From CAVYOE01 sp963770155 (GTDB lineage Bacteria; Actinomycetota; Thermoleophilia; Solirubrobacterales; 70-9): 64,000 nucleotides of DNA. Location: positions 868,001 through 932,000 of the forward strand of contig CAVYOE010000001.1 in NCBI GenBank assembly GCA_963770155.1. Direction: 5' to 3'. Of the stretch, positions 24,864-34,003 are shown in pieces. Both the position numbers and the translations under genes were made by a program. Every line of letters starts with the position of its first letter. The stretch's first letter is position 1. The notes under the pieces were generated by a model. The model was not told the DNA's origin, ran no database searches, and saw only the letters and a list, made by a program, of their open reading frames with translations.

Positions 24864-26548
24864 GCCCGGGCCGCCGCCGGCCAGTGGCGGCCTCTCTCAT
24901 CGGATCCGCCGCCCTCTTCGGAGCGATTCTGGTTCTGATCTGGGGCGGCCCCCGGGTCCCTGACGCCGCTCACGCCGCGCCCGACCCGCGCCCGAACATC
25001 GTCGTCGTCCTCACCGACGACCAGACCCTGGCGGAGATGGTGGCGTTGCCTCAGACCACCAACCTGATCGGCACACAGGGGATGACGTTCGACCGCGCCT
25101 ACTCCTCGTACCCGCTCTGCTGTCCGGCGCGGGCGACGCTTCTGACCGGCCAGTACATGCACAACCACAACGTTCGCGGCAACACGGCGCCGTTCGGCGG
25201 CTGGGAGAGGTTCGCCGGACTCGGAGCCGAGGCTGCGGCGCTGCCGGTCTGGCTCCAGAACTCGGGGTACCACACAGTCCAGCTCGGCAAGTACATGAAC
25301 GGCTACCCCAGCATCAACCCGCCGGTTCCCCCCGGTTGGGACGAGTGGTACGGGAAGCTCTCCGAGTACAGCTCGGCTCTGTTCGGCAACCAGGTCTACT
25401 TCAACTACAAGCTGCTCGAGCAGGGTCCGGCCGGCCCCCCCGCGAAGCTGATCTCCTACGGGCAGAGCGAGACCGATTACTCGACCGACGTGCTCGCGGA
25501 CAAGGCCGTTGACGCGATCGAGAGGCTCGGCGGCACGGATGGGATCGACGAGCCCTTCTTCCTCAACCTGTGGGTGTCGGCACCGCACGCCCCCTACATA
25601 TCCGCGACCCGCCACATCGGGGCCTTCGGCGCCGCGCCCGTCCGGTTTGCCCGCGACTTCAACGAAAAGGACGTGCGGGACAAGCCGCGCTTCATCAGGC
25701 GCCTGCCGCGACTCAACAAGCGCAAGATCCGCAACGTCACCCAGCGCCAGCGCAATCGCTGGGCGCAGCTGCTGGCGGTTGATGAGGCCGTCGTCTCGGT
25801 CACCAACGCGCTGGCGAAGGAGGATGAGCTCGACAACACCTACATCGTCTTCACCAGCGACAACGGCTACCTCGCGGGCGACCACCGCATCCCCCAGGGC
25901 AAGTACCTGCCCTACGAGGGCGCGGCGCACGTGCCGCTGCTGATCCGCGGGCCGGGGATTGCGGCCGGCGGGCGCTCGCCCGAGCTCGTCTCCAACATCG
26001 ACCTGGCGCCGACCCTCGCGCAGATCGCCGGCGCCACCCCGAAGCTGACCGTGGACGGACGCTCGCTGCTGCCCTTCACCAAGAACCCTGCGCTCGCTTC
26101 GACCCGGGCGCTGCTGCTGGAGGGCGACACCGGCGCCAACCTGACCGGCGGCGAAGCAATTGAGGCAGGAGACGCCGCTTCGACCGCTGCGTTGAAGCCG
26201 GGCCTGAAGCAGAAGCGGGGCGTCAGCGATCTGGAGCAGGAGCCGATCGCGCGGATTGCGCGCAAGATCAAGGCGCCGGCGTACCGGGCGATCCGCACCC
26301 CCCGCTACCTGTTCGTGCGCTACCGGGGCCGGGGCGGGGTCGAGCTCTACGACATGCTCAGCGATCCGAAACAGCTGCGCTCACGGCACGCCGACCCGCG
26401 CTATCTCTTCATCAAGAGGTGGCTGCAGAGTTGGCTCGCGGTCCTGGAAACCTGCGCGGGCAATGCCTGCGCGGTCGAGACGGGGCCCGAGCCGCTGCCG
26501 GCGCCGGCGCCGCCTCCCCAGGCCAAGAAGCGGCCGAAGAGGCGCTGA
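24860..26548 (+). CDS. Secreted sulfatase 2
   Basis: 562 residues from a GTG that overlaps the previous stop (GTGA), so translation is coupled. A signal/anchor segment (14-28) is followed by the alkaline-phosphatase-like core: PNIVVVLTDDQ (metal-binding Asp pair), CCPARATLLTG (Cys87 is the predicted formylglycine), HNHNVRGN, LWVSAPHAPY, and FTSDNGYLAGDHR (Asp-Asn metal ligands). The C terminus is Pro-rich and basic (KKRPKRR). It should be exported and active outside the cell once its cysteine is converted to formylglycine. No maturase gene is in the window. Confidence 0.92.
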   Translation: MSPGRRRPVAASLIGSAALFGAILVLIWGGPRVPDAAHAAPDPRPNIVVVLTDDQTLAEMVALPQTTNLIGTQGMTFDRAYSSYPLCCPARATLLTGQYMHNHNVRGNTAPFGGWERFAGLGAEAAALPVWLQNSGYHTVQLGKYMNGYPSINPPVPPGWDEWYGKLSEYSSALFGNQVYFNYKLLEQGPAGPPAKLISYGQSETDYSTDVLADKAVDAIERLGGTDGIDEPFFLNLWVSAPHAPYISATRHIGAFGAAPVRFARDFNEKDVRDKPRFIRRLPRLNKRKIRNVTQRQRNRWAQLLAVDEAVVSVTNALAKEDELDNTYIVFTSDNGYLAGDHRIPQGKYLPYEGAAHVPLLIRGPGIAAGGRSPELVSNIDLAPTLAQIAGATPKLTVDGRSLLPFTKNPALASTRALLLEGDTGANLTGGEAIEAGDAASTAALKPGLKQKRGVSDLEQEPIARIARKIKAPAYRAIRTPRYLFVRYRGRGGVELYDMLSDPKQLRSRHADPRYLFIKRWLQSWLAVLETCAGNACAVETGPEPLPAPAPPPQAKKRPKRR

Positions 26549-28204
26549 GTGCGGCTGTTCGCCGCAGCTATCGCGGCTGCAGCGCTGGCGGGGGCGGTGG
26601 TGCTCTCCGGGTCGGCAACGCCCTCGGCGGCGGCGGTCGGGGGGCCGAACGTCGTTCTCATCCTCACCGACGACCAGGCAAGCCACGAGCTGGCGGCGAT
26701 GCCCCAGACCCAGGCGCTGATAACCGCCCAAGGGAGCCGCTTCAGTCGCTTCTACTCGACCTATCCCCTCTGCTGTCCGGCCCGGGCGACGCTGCTCACC
26801 GGCCAGTACATGCACAACCACCAGGTCCGGGGCAACGAGCCGCCCTTCGGCGGCCACGGGCGCTTCGTCACCCTCGGGGTCGAGGCGCGGTCACTGCCGA
26901 CCTGGCTCAAAGCGGTCGGCTACAACACCGCGCACGTCGGCAAGTATCTGAACGGCTACCCGGGCGACGGCAACCTGGTCGTCCCCCCGGCCTGGGACGA
27001 GTGGTTCGGGCAGGTCTCGGCCTATGACGAGAACCAGTTCGGCGGCAAGCTCTACTACGACTACGACCTGTTGGAGAAGGAGATCGGCGGGGGGGCGGTG
27101 CTGCAGCACTACGGCTTCGGCGAGGCCGACTATGAGACGGACGTCCTCCGCGACAAGGCGCTCGGCGCGATCGAGCGACTGGGCGACGAGGCCGCGCTTG
27201 GGTCGGACCAGCCCTTTTACCTCGAGCTCGCGGTGCACGCGCCCCACTTCCCGTTCGTGCCGGCACCGCGGCACACGGGCCTGATGCGGGGGGCGCCGCT
27301 CGCCCCGCTGCCCGGGGTGAATGAGGCGCGGATCGGCGACAAGCCGCGATACCTGCGGCAGACCGGGCAGATCAACCCGGACACGCTGAACAGACTCGCG
27401 ATCGCTCGTCGCGCGCGTATGGAACAGCTGCTCGCGGTCGACGAGGCGGTGGCGGCGATCGTCGCCAAGCTCGCCGCCGCAGGAGAGCTCGCCAACACCT
27501 ACATCATCGTCACAAGCGACAACGGCTACTTCTTCGGGGAGCACCGGGTCGCCTCCGGCAAGTACCTGCCCTACGAGCCTGCGTCGCGGGTGCCGTTCGT
27601 GATCCGCGGGCCGGGGATCCCAGCCGGTGCGACCTCGGACGCGCTCACCGCGAACGTCGACGTGGCGCCGACCATCGCCGCGATCGCCAACGCGGTGCCA
27701 CAGATCGGGATGAACTGGGACGGGCGGTCCCTGTTGCCCTTCGCAGTGGACCCGCAGGCGCGCAGCAAGCGACCGGTCCTGCTCGAGGGCGACATCGGGG
27801 CCGGTGTTGGGCCCGGCGACGGCAGCCCGGCGCTGTCGGCCGCGCGCCGGACACGCCGGCTGGGGCTGGCAGGCCTGCGCGGCCCGCTCGATCTCGAACA
27901 GGAAGGTGCTCCCACCCGGGCCGCCATCATCGGTGAATCCGGGCCGGCCTACCGCGCCATTCGCACCAACCGCTATCTGCTTGTCGCCTACGCCAGCGGC
28001 GAGCTCGAGCTCTACGACATGCTCAAGGACCCGGCGCAGCTGCGGTCGATGGCGAAGTCGCCCCGCTATCGCCGGGTTCGCAAGGTCCTCCTGCGCCGGC
28101 TTCTTGCCCTGGCCAACTGCCAGGCCGACGGCTGCCAGGTCAACCACCGCCGCGACCCGAAACCGGTCAAGCGCGCAAAGCGCAAGAAAAAGCCCGCTCG
28201 CTAG
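26549..28204 (+). CDS. Secreted sulfatase 3
   Basis: 551 residues. The GTG start abuts the previous stop. Signal peptide 1-28. Motifs match sulfatase 2: PNVVLILTDDQ, CCPARATLLTG (Cys75), QYMHNHQVRGN, AVHAPHFPF and VTSDNGYFFGEHR. The C-terminal strand (YLLVAYASGELELYDMLKDPAQL) and a basic end (KRAKRKKKPAR) are shared with sulfatases 1 and 2. The three genes are therefore an operon of recent duplicates. The last codons form the left arm of a terminator hairpin. Confidence 0.92.
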   Translation: MRLFAAAIAAAALAGAVVLSGSATPSAAAVGGPNVVLILTDDQASHELAAMPQTQALITAQGSRFSRFYSTYPLCCPARATLLTGQYMHNHQVRGNEPPFGGHGRFVTLGVEARSLPTWLKAVGYNTAHVGKYLNGYPGDGNLVVPPAWDEWFGQVSAYDENQFGGKLYYDYDLLEKEIGGGAVLQHYGFGEADYETDVLRDKALGAIERLGDEAALGSDQPFYLELAVHAPHFPFVPAPRHTGLMRGAPLAPLPGVNEARIGDKPRYLRQTGQINPDTLNRLAIARRARMEQLLAVDEAVAAIVAKLAAAGELANTYIIVTSDNGYFFGEHRVASGKYLPYEPASRVPFVIRGPGIPAGATSDALTANVDVAPTIAAIANAVPQIGMNWDGRSLLPFAVDPQARSKRPVLLEGDIGAGVGPGDGSPALSAARRTRRLGLAGLRGPLDLEQEGAPTRAAIIGESGPAYRAIRTNRYLLVAYASGELELYDMLKDPAQLRSMAKSPRYRRVRKVLLRRLLALANCQADGCQVNHRRDPKPVKRAKRKKKPAR

Positions 28205-28216
28205 GGAGCGGGCTTT
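28189..28216 (+). terminator. Intrinsic terminator of the sulfatase operon
   Basis: A perfect 11-bp stem, AAAGCCCGCTC/GAGCGGGCTTT, with a 6-nt loop that contains the stop codon, ending in TTT. Because the stem is symmetrical it may also stop transcription from the opposite side. Confidence 0.75.
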
Positions 28217-28229
28217 CCAGCACCGTCAG

Positions 28230-28305
28230 CGGGGCACCCAGGACTCGAACCTGGAATCGCCGACTTTGGAGGCCGGTGCCTTAAAACCAATTTGGCCAGT
28301 GCCCC
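28230..28305 (-). tRNA. tRNA-Trp (anticodon CCA)
   Basis: 76 nt. Acceptor GGGGCAC/GTGCCCC, anticodon stem CCGGC/GTCGG (one G-T pair) with loop CTCCAAA, T arm CCAGG/CCTGG. The D loop is slightly long (AAATTGGTTTTAA). Anticodon CCA gives tryptophan. Confidence 0.88.
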
Positions 28306-28382
28306 TGAAAGCGAACTTCCTATGGAGTTTCGCATTCCTGGGCGCCCGGAAACCTCGTTCCGTCTCGCTCGTGAGCGAACAT

Positions 28383-29156
28383 ATGTTCGTGTTCATTGAT
28401 CACCCCCCAAGAGTCTTTGAGGAGGTGACTCGGCTAGTCGCGTCCGGAGAATCCGACTATGCCATTGGCCAAATCCTCGGCATTTCTCCAAACACCGTGA
28501 AGCGGTGGCGCACCCGGGGCCGCCCCGGTCGACGCCGTCCTGCGTTTGAGCGGGCGAAAGAGGTGGCTGAATCGCTCGACGAAGCGAGTTACAGCTACCT
28601 GCTAGGGATGTATCTCGGAGACGGTCATGTCGGGCGACTGCCGCGAACCTGCTCGCTGGTCATTTCATGCGACCCGAAGTACCCGAGCATCATCGAGGAA
28701 TGTCGATCGCGCATGGATCAAGTCGCGCCGGGGAACGTTCATGTCCAACCGCGCAGCCGCGATGCCGTAATCGTCGTTGTCGCGTACTGGGCTGCTTGGC
28801 CGATTCTCATTCCGCAGAGTGGCCCAGGGAGGAAGCATGAGCGCCTGATCGCGCTAGAGGAATGGCAAACGCAGATCACGCACCGTTACGTCAAGCCATT
28901 CCTTCGCGGGCTGATCCACTCAGATGGGTCCCGCTGCTTGAACCGCTTCGACACGATGCTCCCGAGTGGACGAAACGCACGCTACGAGTACCCGAGATAT
29001 TTCTTCACGAATTACTCCGAGGACATCCGCCGAATCTTCTGTGAGCACTGCGAACTGCTCGGAATCCGGTGGACGCAGTCGAATTGGAAGAACATCTCGA
29101 TCTCACATCGCGACAGCGTTGCTCTGCTCGATGATTTCGTAGGACCGAAGATGTAG
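28383..29156 (+). CDS. Free-standing LAGLIDADG homing endonuclease with N-terminal HTH
   Basis: 257 residues. Residues ~10-45 form a helix-turn-helix (DYAIGQILGISPNTVKRWRTRG), followed by two LAGLIDADG motifs: YLLGMYLGDG (72-81) and FLRGLIHSDG (173-182). Each ends in the acidic residue that binds the catalytic metal. Two motifs mean it can act as a monomer, cutting a long asymmetric site. It is not inside an intron or intein: it lies between tRNA-Trp and tRNA-Leu, both of which look intact. Its base composition is less GC-rich than its neighbours, consistent with acquisition. It is probably a mobile gene; the target is unknown. Confidence 0.85.
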   Translation: MFVFIDHPPRVFEEVTRLVASGESDYAIGQILGISPNTVKRWRTRGRPGRRRPAFERAKEVAESLDEASYSYLLGMYLGDGHVGRLPRTCSLVISCDPKYPSIIEECRSRMDQVAPGNVHVQPRSRDAVIVVVAYWAAWPILIPQSGPGRKHERLIALEEWQTQITHRYVKPFLRGLIHSDGSRCLNRFDTMLPSGRNARYEYPRYFFTNYSEDIRRIFCEHCELLGIRWTQSNWKNISISHRDSVALLDDFVGPKM

Positions 29157-29207
29157 GCACGAAGCTTGGCATGCCCGAACACCTTCGGATCTAGAATCGA
29201 TCTTCCA

Positions 29208-29291
29208 GCGGGCGTGTCCAAATTGGAAAAGGAGCCGGCTTTAGGTGCCGGTGCGCGCAAGCGCTTGGGGGTTCGAGTCCCTCCGCCCGCA
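29208..29291 (+). tRNA. tRNA-Leu (anticodon TAG)
   Basis: 84 nt with a long variable arm (class II). Acceptor GCGGGCG/CGCCCGC, anticodon stem CCGGC/GCCGG with loop TTTAGGT, T loop TTCGAGT. No encoded CCA. Confidence 0.94.
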
Positions 29292-29344
29292 TTTCAACGA
29301 GCGTTTCAGCGCACGTCGGCGCAAGAAATTAGACTCCGGGCGTT

Positions 29345-29884
29345 ATGGAGGCTGGAGTTGCTCGACCGGGATATGAGCTCTGGCGCCCGAATCGGGAGAA
29401 GAGTGAGTCCAAGAGCGCAAAAGCGCTCGTCGTCCTGCTGCTGCTGATCACTGCCGGAGTCACCACCGTGATCACGATCGGCGGCTGGGAGCGGCTCGAG
29501 GGCGGCGGGATCTTCGCGATCGCCTACATCATCCTCTACCTCCTGTTCGCCTATTACGTCTCGCGCTGGCAGCGCGGCGTGCTCCCGGTGGCCTCGGCGC
29601 TGGCGATCATCCTCGCGATCTTCGCGGCAATCTCTGCGCCCGCCTGGTTCGACCGCGCCAAGGACGGGCTTCGAGCCCGGCCCTCCCGGAGGAGCTGCTC
29701 GGGCTGCTGACCCTGCTGTTGGTGCCCGATCCAGGTGATCCTGATCGCGGTCGCGATGGTCGCCTTCAACCAGGAATGGCACGTCGAGGAGGAGCGGCCG
29801 ATCGGCGGCGTCGAGCCGATCGACGATGACAGCGAGGACTACCCGGACCGGGGCACCGACCGGCCGGGTCCGGCCGCCGCCTAG
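29345..29884 (+). CDS. Small membrane protein, unknown function (frameshifted as given)
   Basis: The N-terminal ~110 residues read cleanly and hold three hydrophobic helices (ALVVLLLLITAGVTTVITI; FAIAYIILYLLFAYYV; VASALAIILAIFAAISA). Frame changes near 29668 and 29731 lead into LPEELLGLL, then QVILIAVAMVAFNQEWHVE and an acidic tail ending at the stop at 29884. The restored protein has about 180 residues and four helices. Its stop shares a CTAG with the stop of the convergent SRAP gene. No family is recognised. Confidence 0.6.
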
Positions 29885-30576
29885 AACAGCTTCGGCGGCG
29901 GTTCGTGTGGCTCGATCAGATGCGGGCCGTCCTCGCGGACGTCGTTGACGGCATTCGACGACCTCGCGCAGCTCCAGCTTCCCGGTACCTGGGACGCAGC
30001 AAATCCTTGAGGTGTCCGGGTCGGCGTCCGGGGCGAGCCATGTTTCCTCCGCGTCTCGCGGCAGGATCACCGGCATCCGGTCGTGGACCGGCCGAATCTG
30101 TTCGCTGGGCTCGGAGGTGACGATCGTGCAGCTGTGGAGCTCGTTGCCGTCGCTCGTCCTTCGACTGCGCCCAGAGTCCCGCGAACGCGAACAGCTCGTG
30201 GTCCGGCAGCGAGATCCAGACCGGCTGCTTGCCGTCCTCGGTCGCTCTTCCACTCGTAGAAGCCGTCGGCGGGGATCAGGCAGCGGCGCTCGGCGAAATG
30301 CTTCCTTGAAGGCCGGCTGGTCGGTCGACCGTCTCGGCGCGGGCGTTGATCAGCGGCCGGCCGATGTCATGTCGGCGTCGTCCCGGGCGGCACCAGTCCC
30401 CAGCGCAGCCGCCCGACCTCGCGCTCTCCCTCGTCGTCCTGCCTGATCGCCAGGACCGGATCGGTCGGCGCGATGTTGAAGCGCGGCTTCTCGTCGATCT
30501 GCGCCGACTCCGGCAGGTCGAAGCGGATCCGCAGCATCCGCGGATCGGGGTCGGTGAGCGTGTAGCGGCCGCACAT
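29881..30576 (-). CDS. SRAP-domain protein (YedK/HMCES family; frameshifted as given)
   Basis: It begins MCGRYTLTDPDPRML, the hallmark of SOS-response-associated peptidase/HMCES proteins, in which Cys2 forms a covalent link with abasic sites in single-stranded DNA. It continues with RFNIAPTDPVLAI and LRWGLVPPGTTP. Other family blocks are then spread over several frames: PLINARAET, CLIPADGFYEWK, LFAFAGLW and CTIVTSEPSEQIRPVHDRMPVIL. At least four frame changes are needed between about 30360 and 29950. Restored length is about 230 residues, normal for the family. The family is certain; whether the gene is intact is not. Confidence 0.82.
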
Positions 30577-30600
30577 GGTTCGAGGCTAGCTGGGCGAAGA

Positions 30601-30684
30601 TGCCGGAGGTGGGACTCGAACCCACACGCCCCGAAGGACCACGGATTTTGAGTCCGATGCGTCTACCAGTTCCTGCACTCCGGC
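30601..30684 (-). tRNA. tRNA-Leu (anticodon CAA)
   Basis: 84 nt class II tRNA. Acceptor GCCGGAG/CTCCGGC, anticodon loop CTCAAAA, long variable arm, T loop TTCGAGT. It lies 24 bp upstream of the SRAP gene start on the same strand. Confidence 0.93.
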
Positions 30685-30752
30685 CTACGCACAACGATAG
30701 ACCCGCAGGGCGGCGGCTCGCGGGTTCTGCAGGGCGGTGATAATCCCCGCCC

Positions 30753-31985
30753 GTGGACGCAGGCGCCCGCAAGGAGCTGATCGAGGAGCTGTGCTCGTTC
30801 GAGGGGCGCGGGCCGGGGACGGACGCCGAGCGGCGGGCGGCGAACTTGCTCGCGGACCGGCTCGAGGCCATGGGCAGGCGCGCCGAGATCGAGCCGACCT
30901 ACGTCCACCCCCAGTACGCGCTGGTGCATCGCCGCGCACGTCGCACTGGCGGTCGCCGGCAGCCTGGTCGGCACGGCGGAACCGGCCGTGGGCTTCGCGC
31001 TGGTCCTGTTCGCGGCCACTTCGCTCTACCTCGACCTCGACACCCGCGCCTACCTGATCCGCCGACTCTTCTTCCGCCGCGCCTCCCAGAACGTCGTCTC
31101 GCCCGGAAGCCGCCCCGATGCACCGATGCGGCTGATCCTCACCGCCCACTACGACGCCGCTCGGACCGGCTTCGTCTTCAGCCGCATCTATCCGCTGGGC
31201 GCCGGCCTTTCGGAGCGCGCCCGCGTCCTGTTCGCGCCCTTCCGGCTCGGCTTCTGGGGCGGCGTCGCTCCCCTGCTCCCGATCCTCGGCGCGCAGATGG
31301 CCGGTTTCGACGCCGGCTGGATTCAGATCCTCCAGGTCGTCCCCACCGTCGCTGCTGGTGGTCTTCGCGTTCCTCACTGATCGACATCGCCCTCTCCCCG
31401 ATCGTCCCCGGCGCCTACGACAACGCCTCCGGCGTCGCCGCGGTCCTCTCGGCGGCCGAGGAGCTCGACGCCGATCCGCCGGAGAACCTCGACGTCTGGG
31501 TGGTGCTCCCCGGGGCCGAGGAGTGCCTGTGCGAAGGGATGCGCGAGCTTCGTCCGCGCGCACCGCCAGGAGCTCGACCCGGCTCGCACCGCAGTCGTCA
31601 ACGTCGACTCGGTCTCCTTCGGTGACGCCCAGCTACGAGCTGAGCCAGGGCGCGATCGTGAGCATCCCGATGGACCCCGGCCTGGTCGACCTCTGTCGCT
31701 CGCTCGCGGCGGCCGACCGCGATGGGGAAAACCGTTTTCGCGCCGGGCCGATGCGCTACGCCCAGCCCGACGACGCGCTGCCGGCCGCTGTCCGCGGCAT
31801 TCCCGCCGATCACGATCCTCGGGCTCGAGGACGGAATGGTCCCCCGCTGGTACCACACCGTCCACGACCTTCCCGAAACGCATCGACGACGAAGCCCTCA
31901 CCCGCAGCACCGAATTCGTGGTCGGCCTGGCGCGCCTGCTCGACCGCGAGGCAGGGCGGCGAGCGTTACCGATCCAGCCGACTGA
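30753..31985 (+). CDS. M28-family zinc aminopeptidase with membrane segments (frameshifted as given)
   Basis: It starts at GTG 30753 (DAGARKELIEELCSFEGRGPGTDAERRAANLLADRL). Then follow two hydrophobic segments (VALAVAGSLVG...FALVLFAATSLYLDLD and later VVPT..LLVVFAFL) and the M28 signatures LILTAHYDAAR (zinc His/Asp), GAYDNASGVAAVLSAAEEL (bridging Asp) and VVLPGAEECLCEGM (catalytic Glu pair). At least five frame changes occur between 30930 and 31890. The likely stop, TGA 31983-31985, overlaps the ATG of the next gene. Such enzymes remove N-terminal residues from peptides at the membrane. Confidence 0.75.
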
Positions 31986-33973
31986 TGGAAGGCGTCACGC
32001 AGCAGCCCGAGAAGCTGTGGGAGCCAACGTCAGGAGGCGTCGAGAGCTCGGCCATGACCCGCTACATGGAGTGGCTCGCCGACGAGCACGGGCGGACGTT
32101 CCACGACTACGAGGAGCTCTGGGACTGGTCCTCGACCGAGATCGAGGACTTCTGGAAGACGATCTGGGACTACTTCGGCGTGATCGCCTCGGGCGATCCC
32201 GGCGAGGTACTCAGCGAGCGCCGGATGCCCGGCGCGAGCTGGTTCGAGGGAGCCGAGCTCAACTACGCCGAGCACATCTTCCGCGGCAAGGACGACGGGC
32301 GCGGTCGCCCTCCTGCACGCCTCGGAGCTGCGCGAGCTCGACGAGATCACCTGGGGCGCATCTGCGCGGCGGGGGTCGCCCGGGCCTCGGCCGGCCTGCG
32401 CGACGCTCGGTGTCGAGAAAGGCGACCGCGTCGTCGCCTACCTCCCCAACATCCCCGAGGCGATCGTCGGCTTCCTCGCCAGCGCCAGCATCGGCGCGAT
32501 CTGGTCGAGCTGCTCGCCCGACTTCGGCGCCAGCAGCGTCATCGACCGCTTCGCCCAGATCGAGCCCAAGGTCCTGCTCGCTGTGGACGGCTACCGCTAC
32601 GGCGGCAAGGACTTCGACCGGACCGAAGTCGTCGCCGGCCTACAGGAGGCGATGCCGACGCTCGAGGCCACCGTCGTCGTCCCCTACCTCTCGGACAGCC
32701 CCGATCTCGCGCCACTCGAGGACGCCATGACCTGGGAGGACCTGCTGGGGCCGACGGACTCGGCCCCAGAGCTCAGCTTCGAACGGGTTCCCTTCGACCA
32801 TCCCCTCTGGGTCCTCTACTCGTCGGGGACCACCGGCCTGCCGAAGGCGATCGTCCAGGGCCACGGCGGCATCCTCCTCGAGCAGCTGAAGAAGATGAAT
32901 CTCCACGTGGACCTGCGCGAGGGCGACCGTCTCTTCTGGTTCACCACGACCGGCTGGATGATGTGGAACTTCCTCATCGGCGGCCTGCTGACGCCGGCAT
33001 CGATCGTCCTCTACGACGGCAATCCCGGCCAGCCCGACATGGGTGTGCTCTGGGACCTGGCCGAGGAGGCGGGGGTCACCTGCTTCGGCACCAGCGCCGC
33101 CTATGTCGCCGCCTGCATGAAGGACGGCGTCACTCCCGGCGACGGCCGCGACCTCTCGCGGCTGCGCGCGCTCGGCTCGACCGGCTCTCCCCTCTCCCCC
33201 GAGGGCTTCGACTGGATCTACGAGCACCTGGGCTCAGAGACACCTGGCTCTTCTCGACCAGCGGCGGCACCGACGTCTGCACCGCCTTCGTCGGCGGCGT
33301 CCCGATCCTCCCCGTCTATCGCGGCGAGCTCCAGGGCCGCGCACTCGGCTGCCGGGTCGAGGCGTGGGACGAGGCCGGCAATGCTGTCACCGACGAGGTC
33401 GGCGAGCTGGTGATCACCGAGCCGATGCCCTCGATGCCGGTCTTCTTCTGGGGCGACGAGGACGGCGCCCGCTACCGCGAGAGCTACTTCGAGATGTTCC
33501 CCGGCGTCTGGCGCCACGGCGACTGGATCGAGATCACCTCCCGGGGCACGGCGATCATCTACGGCCGCTCCGACTCGACCATCAACCGCGGCGGGATCCG
33601 CATGGGCACGAGCGAGATCTACCGCGCCGTGCTCGCAATCGACGAGATCACCGACGCGCTGGTGGTCGACCTCCCGCGCGACGGGACCGAGGGCTGGATG
33701 CCGCTGTTCGTGGTCCTGCGCGAGGGCGTCGAGCTGGACGACGAGCTGACCAAGCGAATCGCGACTCAGATCCGGACCGACTGCTCCCCGCGCCACGTCC
33801 CCGACGACGTCTACGCCATCGCCGAGGTGCCGCGCACCCTGAGCGGCAAGGTGCTCGAGGTCCCGGTCAAGAAGATCCTCATGGGCACGCCCGCCGAGAA
33901 GGCCGCCAGCCGCGACTCCCTCGCCAATCCGGAGGCGCTCGACTACTTCACCGAGTTCGCAGCGCAGCTATGA
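31985..33973 (+). CDS. Acetoacetyl-CoA synthetase (frameshifted as given)
   Basis: An ANL-superfamily acyl-CoA ligase of the acetoacetate type (acetoacetate + ATP + CoA), about 660 residues. The N-terminal PGASWFEGAELNYAEHIF is typical. Next come VVAYLPNIPEAIVGFLASASIGAIWSS, the P-loop-like LYSSGTTGLPKAIVQGHGG, WFTTTGWMMWN, GDWIEI...YGRSDSTINRGGIRMGTSEIY and the C-terminal catalytic lysine region RTLSGKVLEVPVKKIL. Frame changes lie near 32300, 32362, 32405 and 33238. It is translationally coupled to the peptidase upstream. Together with HMG-CoA lyase (39603) it suggests acetoacetate is recycled to acetoacetyl-CoA. Confidence 0.85.
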   Translation: MEGVTQQPEKLWEPTSGGVESSAMTRYMEWLADEHGRTFHDYEELWDWSSTEIEDFWKTIWDYFGVIASGDPGEVLSERRMPGASWFEGAELNYAEHIFRGKDDGRGRPPARLGAARARRDHLGRICAAGVARASAGLRDARCRERRPRRRLPPQHPRGDRRLPRQRQHRRDLVELLARLRRQQRHRPLRPDRAQGPARCGRLPLRRQGLRPDRSRRRPTGGDADARGHRRRPLPLGQPRSRATRGRHDLGGPAGADGLGPRAQLRTGSLRPSPLGPLLVGDHRPAEGDRPGPRRHPPRAAEEDESPRGPARGRPSLLVHHDRLDDVELPHRRPADAGIDRPLRRQSRPARHGCALGPGRGGGGHLLRHQRRLCRRLHEGRRHSRRRPRPLAAARARLDRLSPLPRGLRLDLRAPGLRDTWLFSTSGGTDVCTAFVGGVPILPVYRGELQGRALGCRVEAWDEAGNAVTDEVGELVITEPMPSMPVFFWGDEDGARYRESYFEMFPGVWRHGDWIEITSRGTAIIYGRSDSTINRGGIRMGTSEIYRAVLAIDEITDALVVDLPRDGTEGWMPLFVVLREGVELDDELTKRIATQIRTDCSPRHVPDDVYAIAEVPRTLSGKVLEVPVKKILMGTPAEKAASRDSLANPEALDYFTEFAAQL

Positions 33974-34003
33974 CCTCCGCGGCCCGACGCCTCCCGCCCG
34001 GCG

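Noticed and set aside
28230..29291. The LAGLIDADG gene as an intron-encoded endonuclease in a split tRNA
   Set aside because: Both flanking tRNAs fold completely and lie on opposite strands, so the gene is not inside a tRNA intron.
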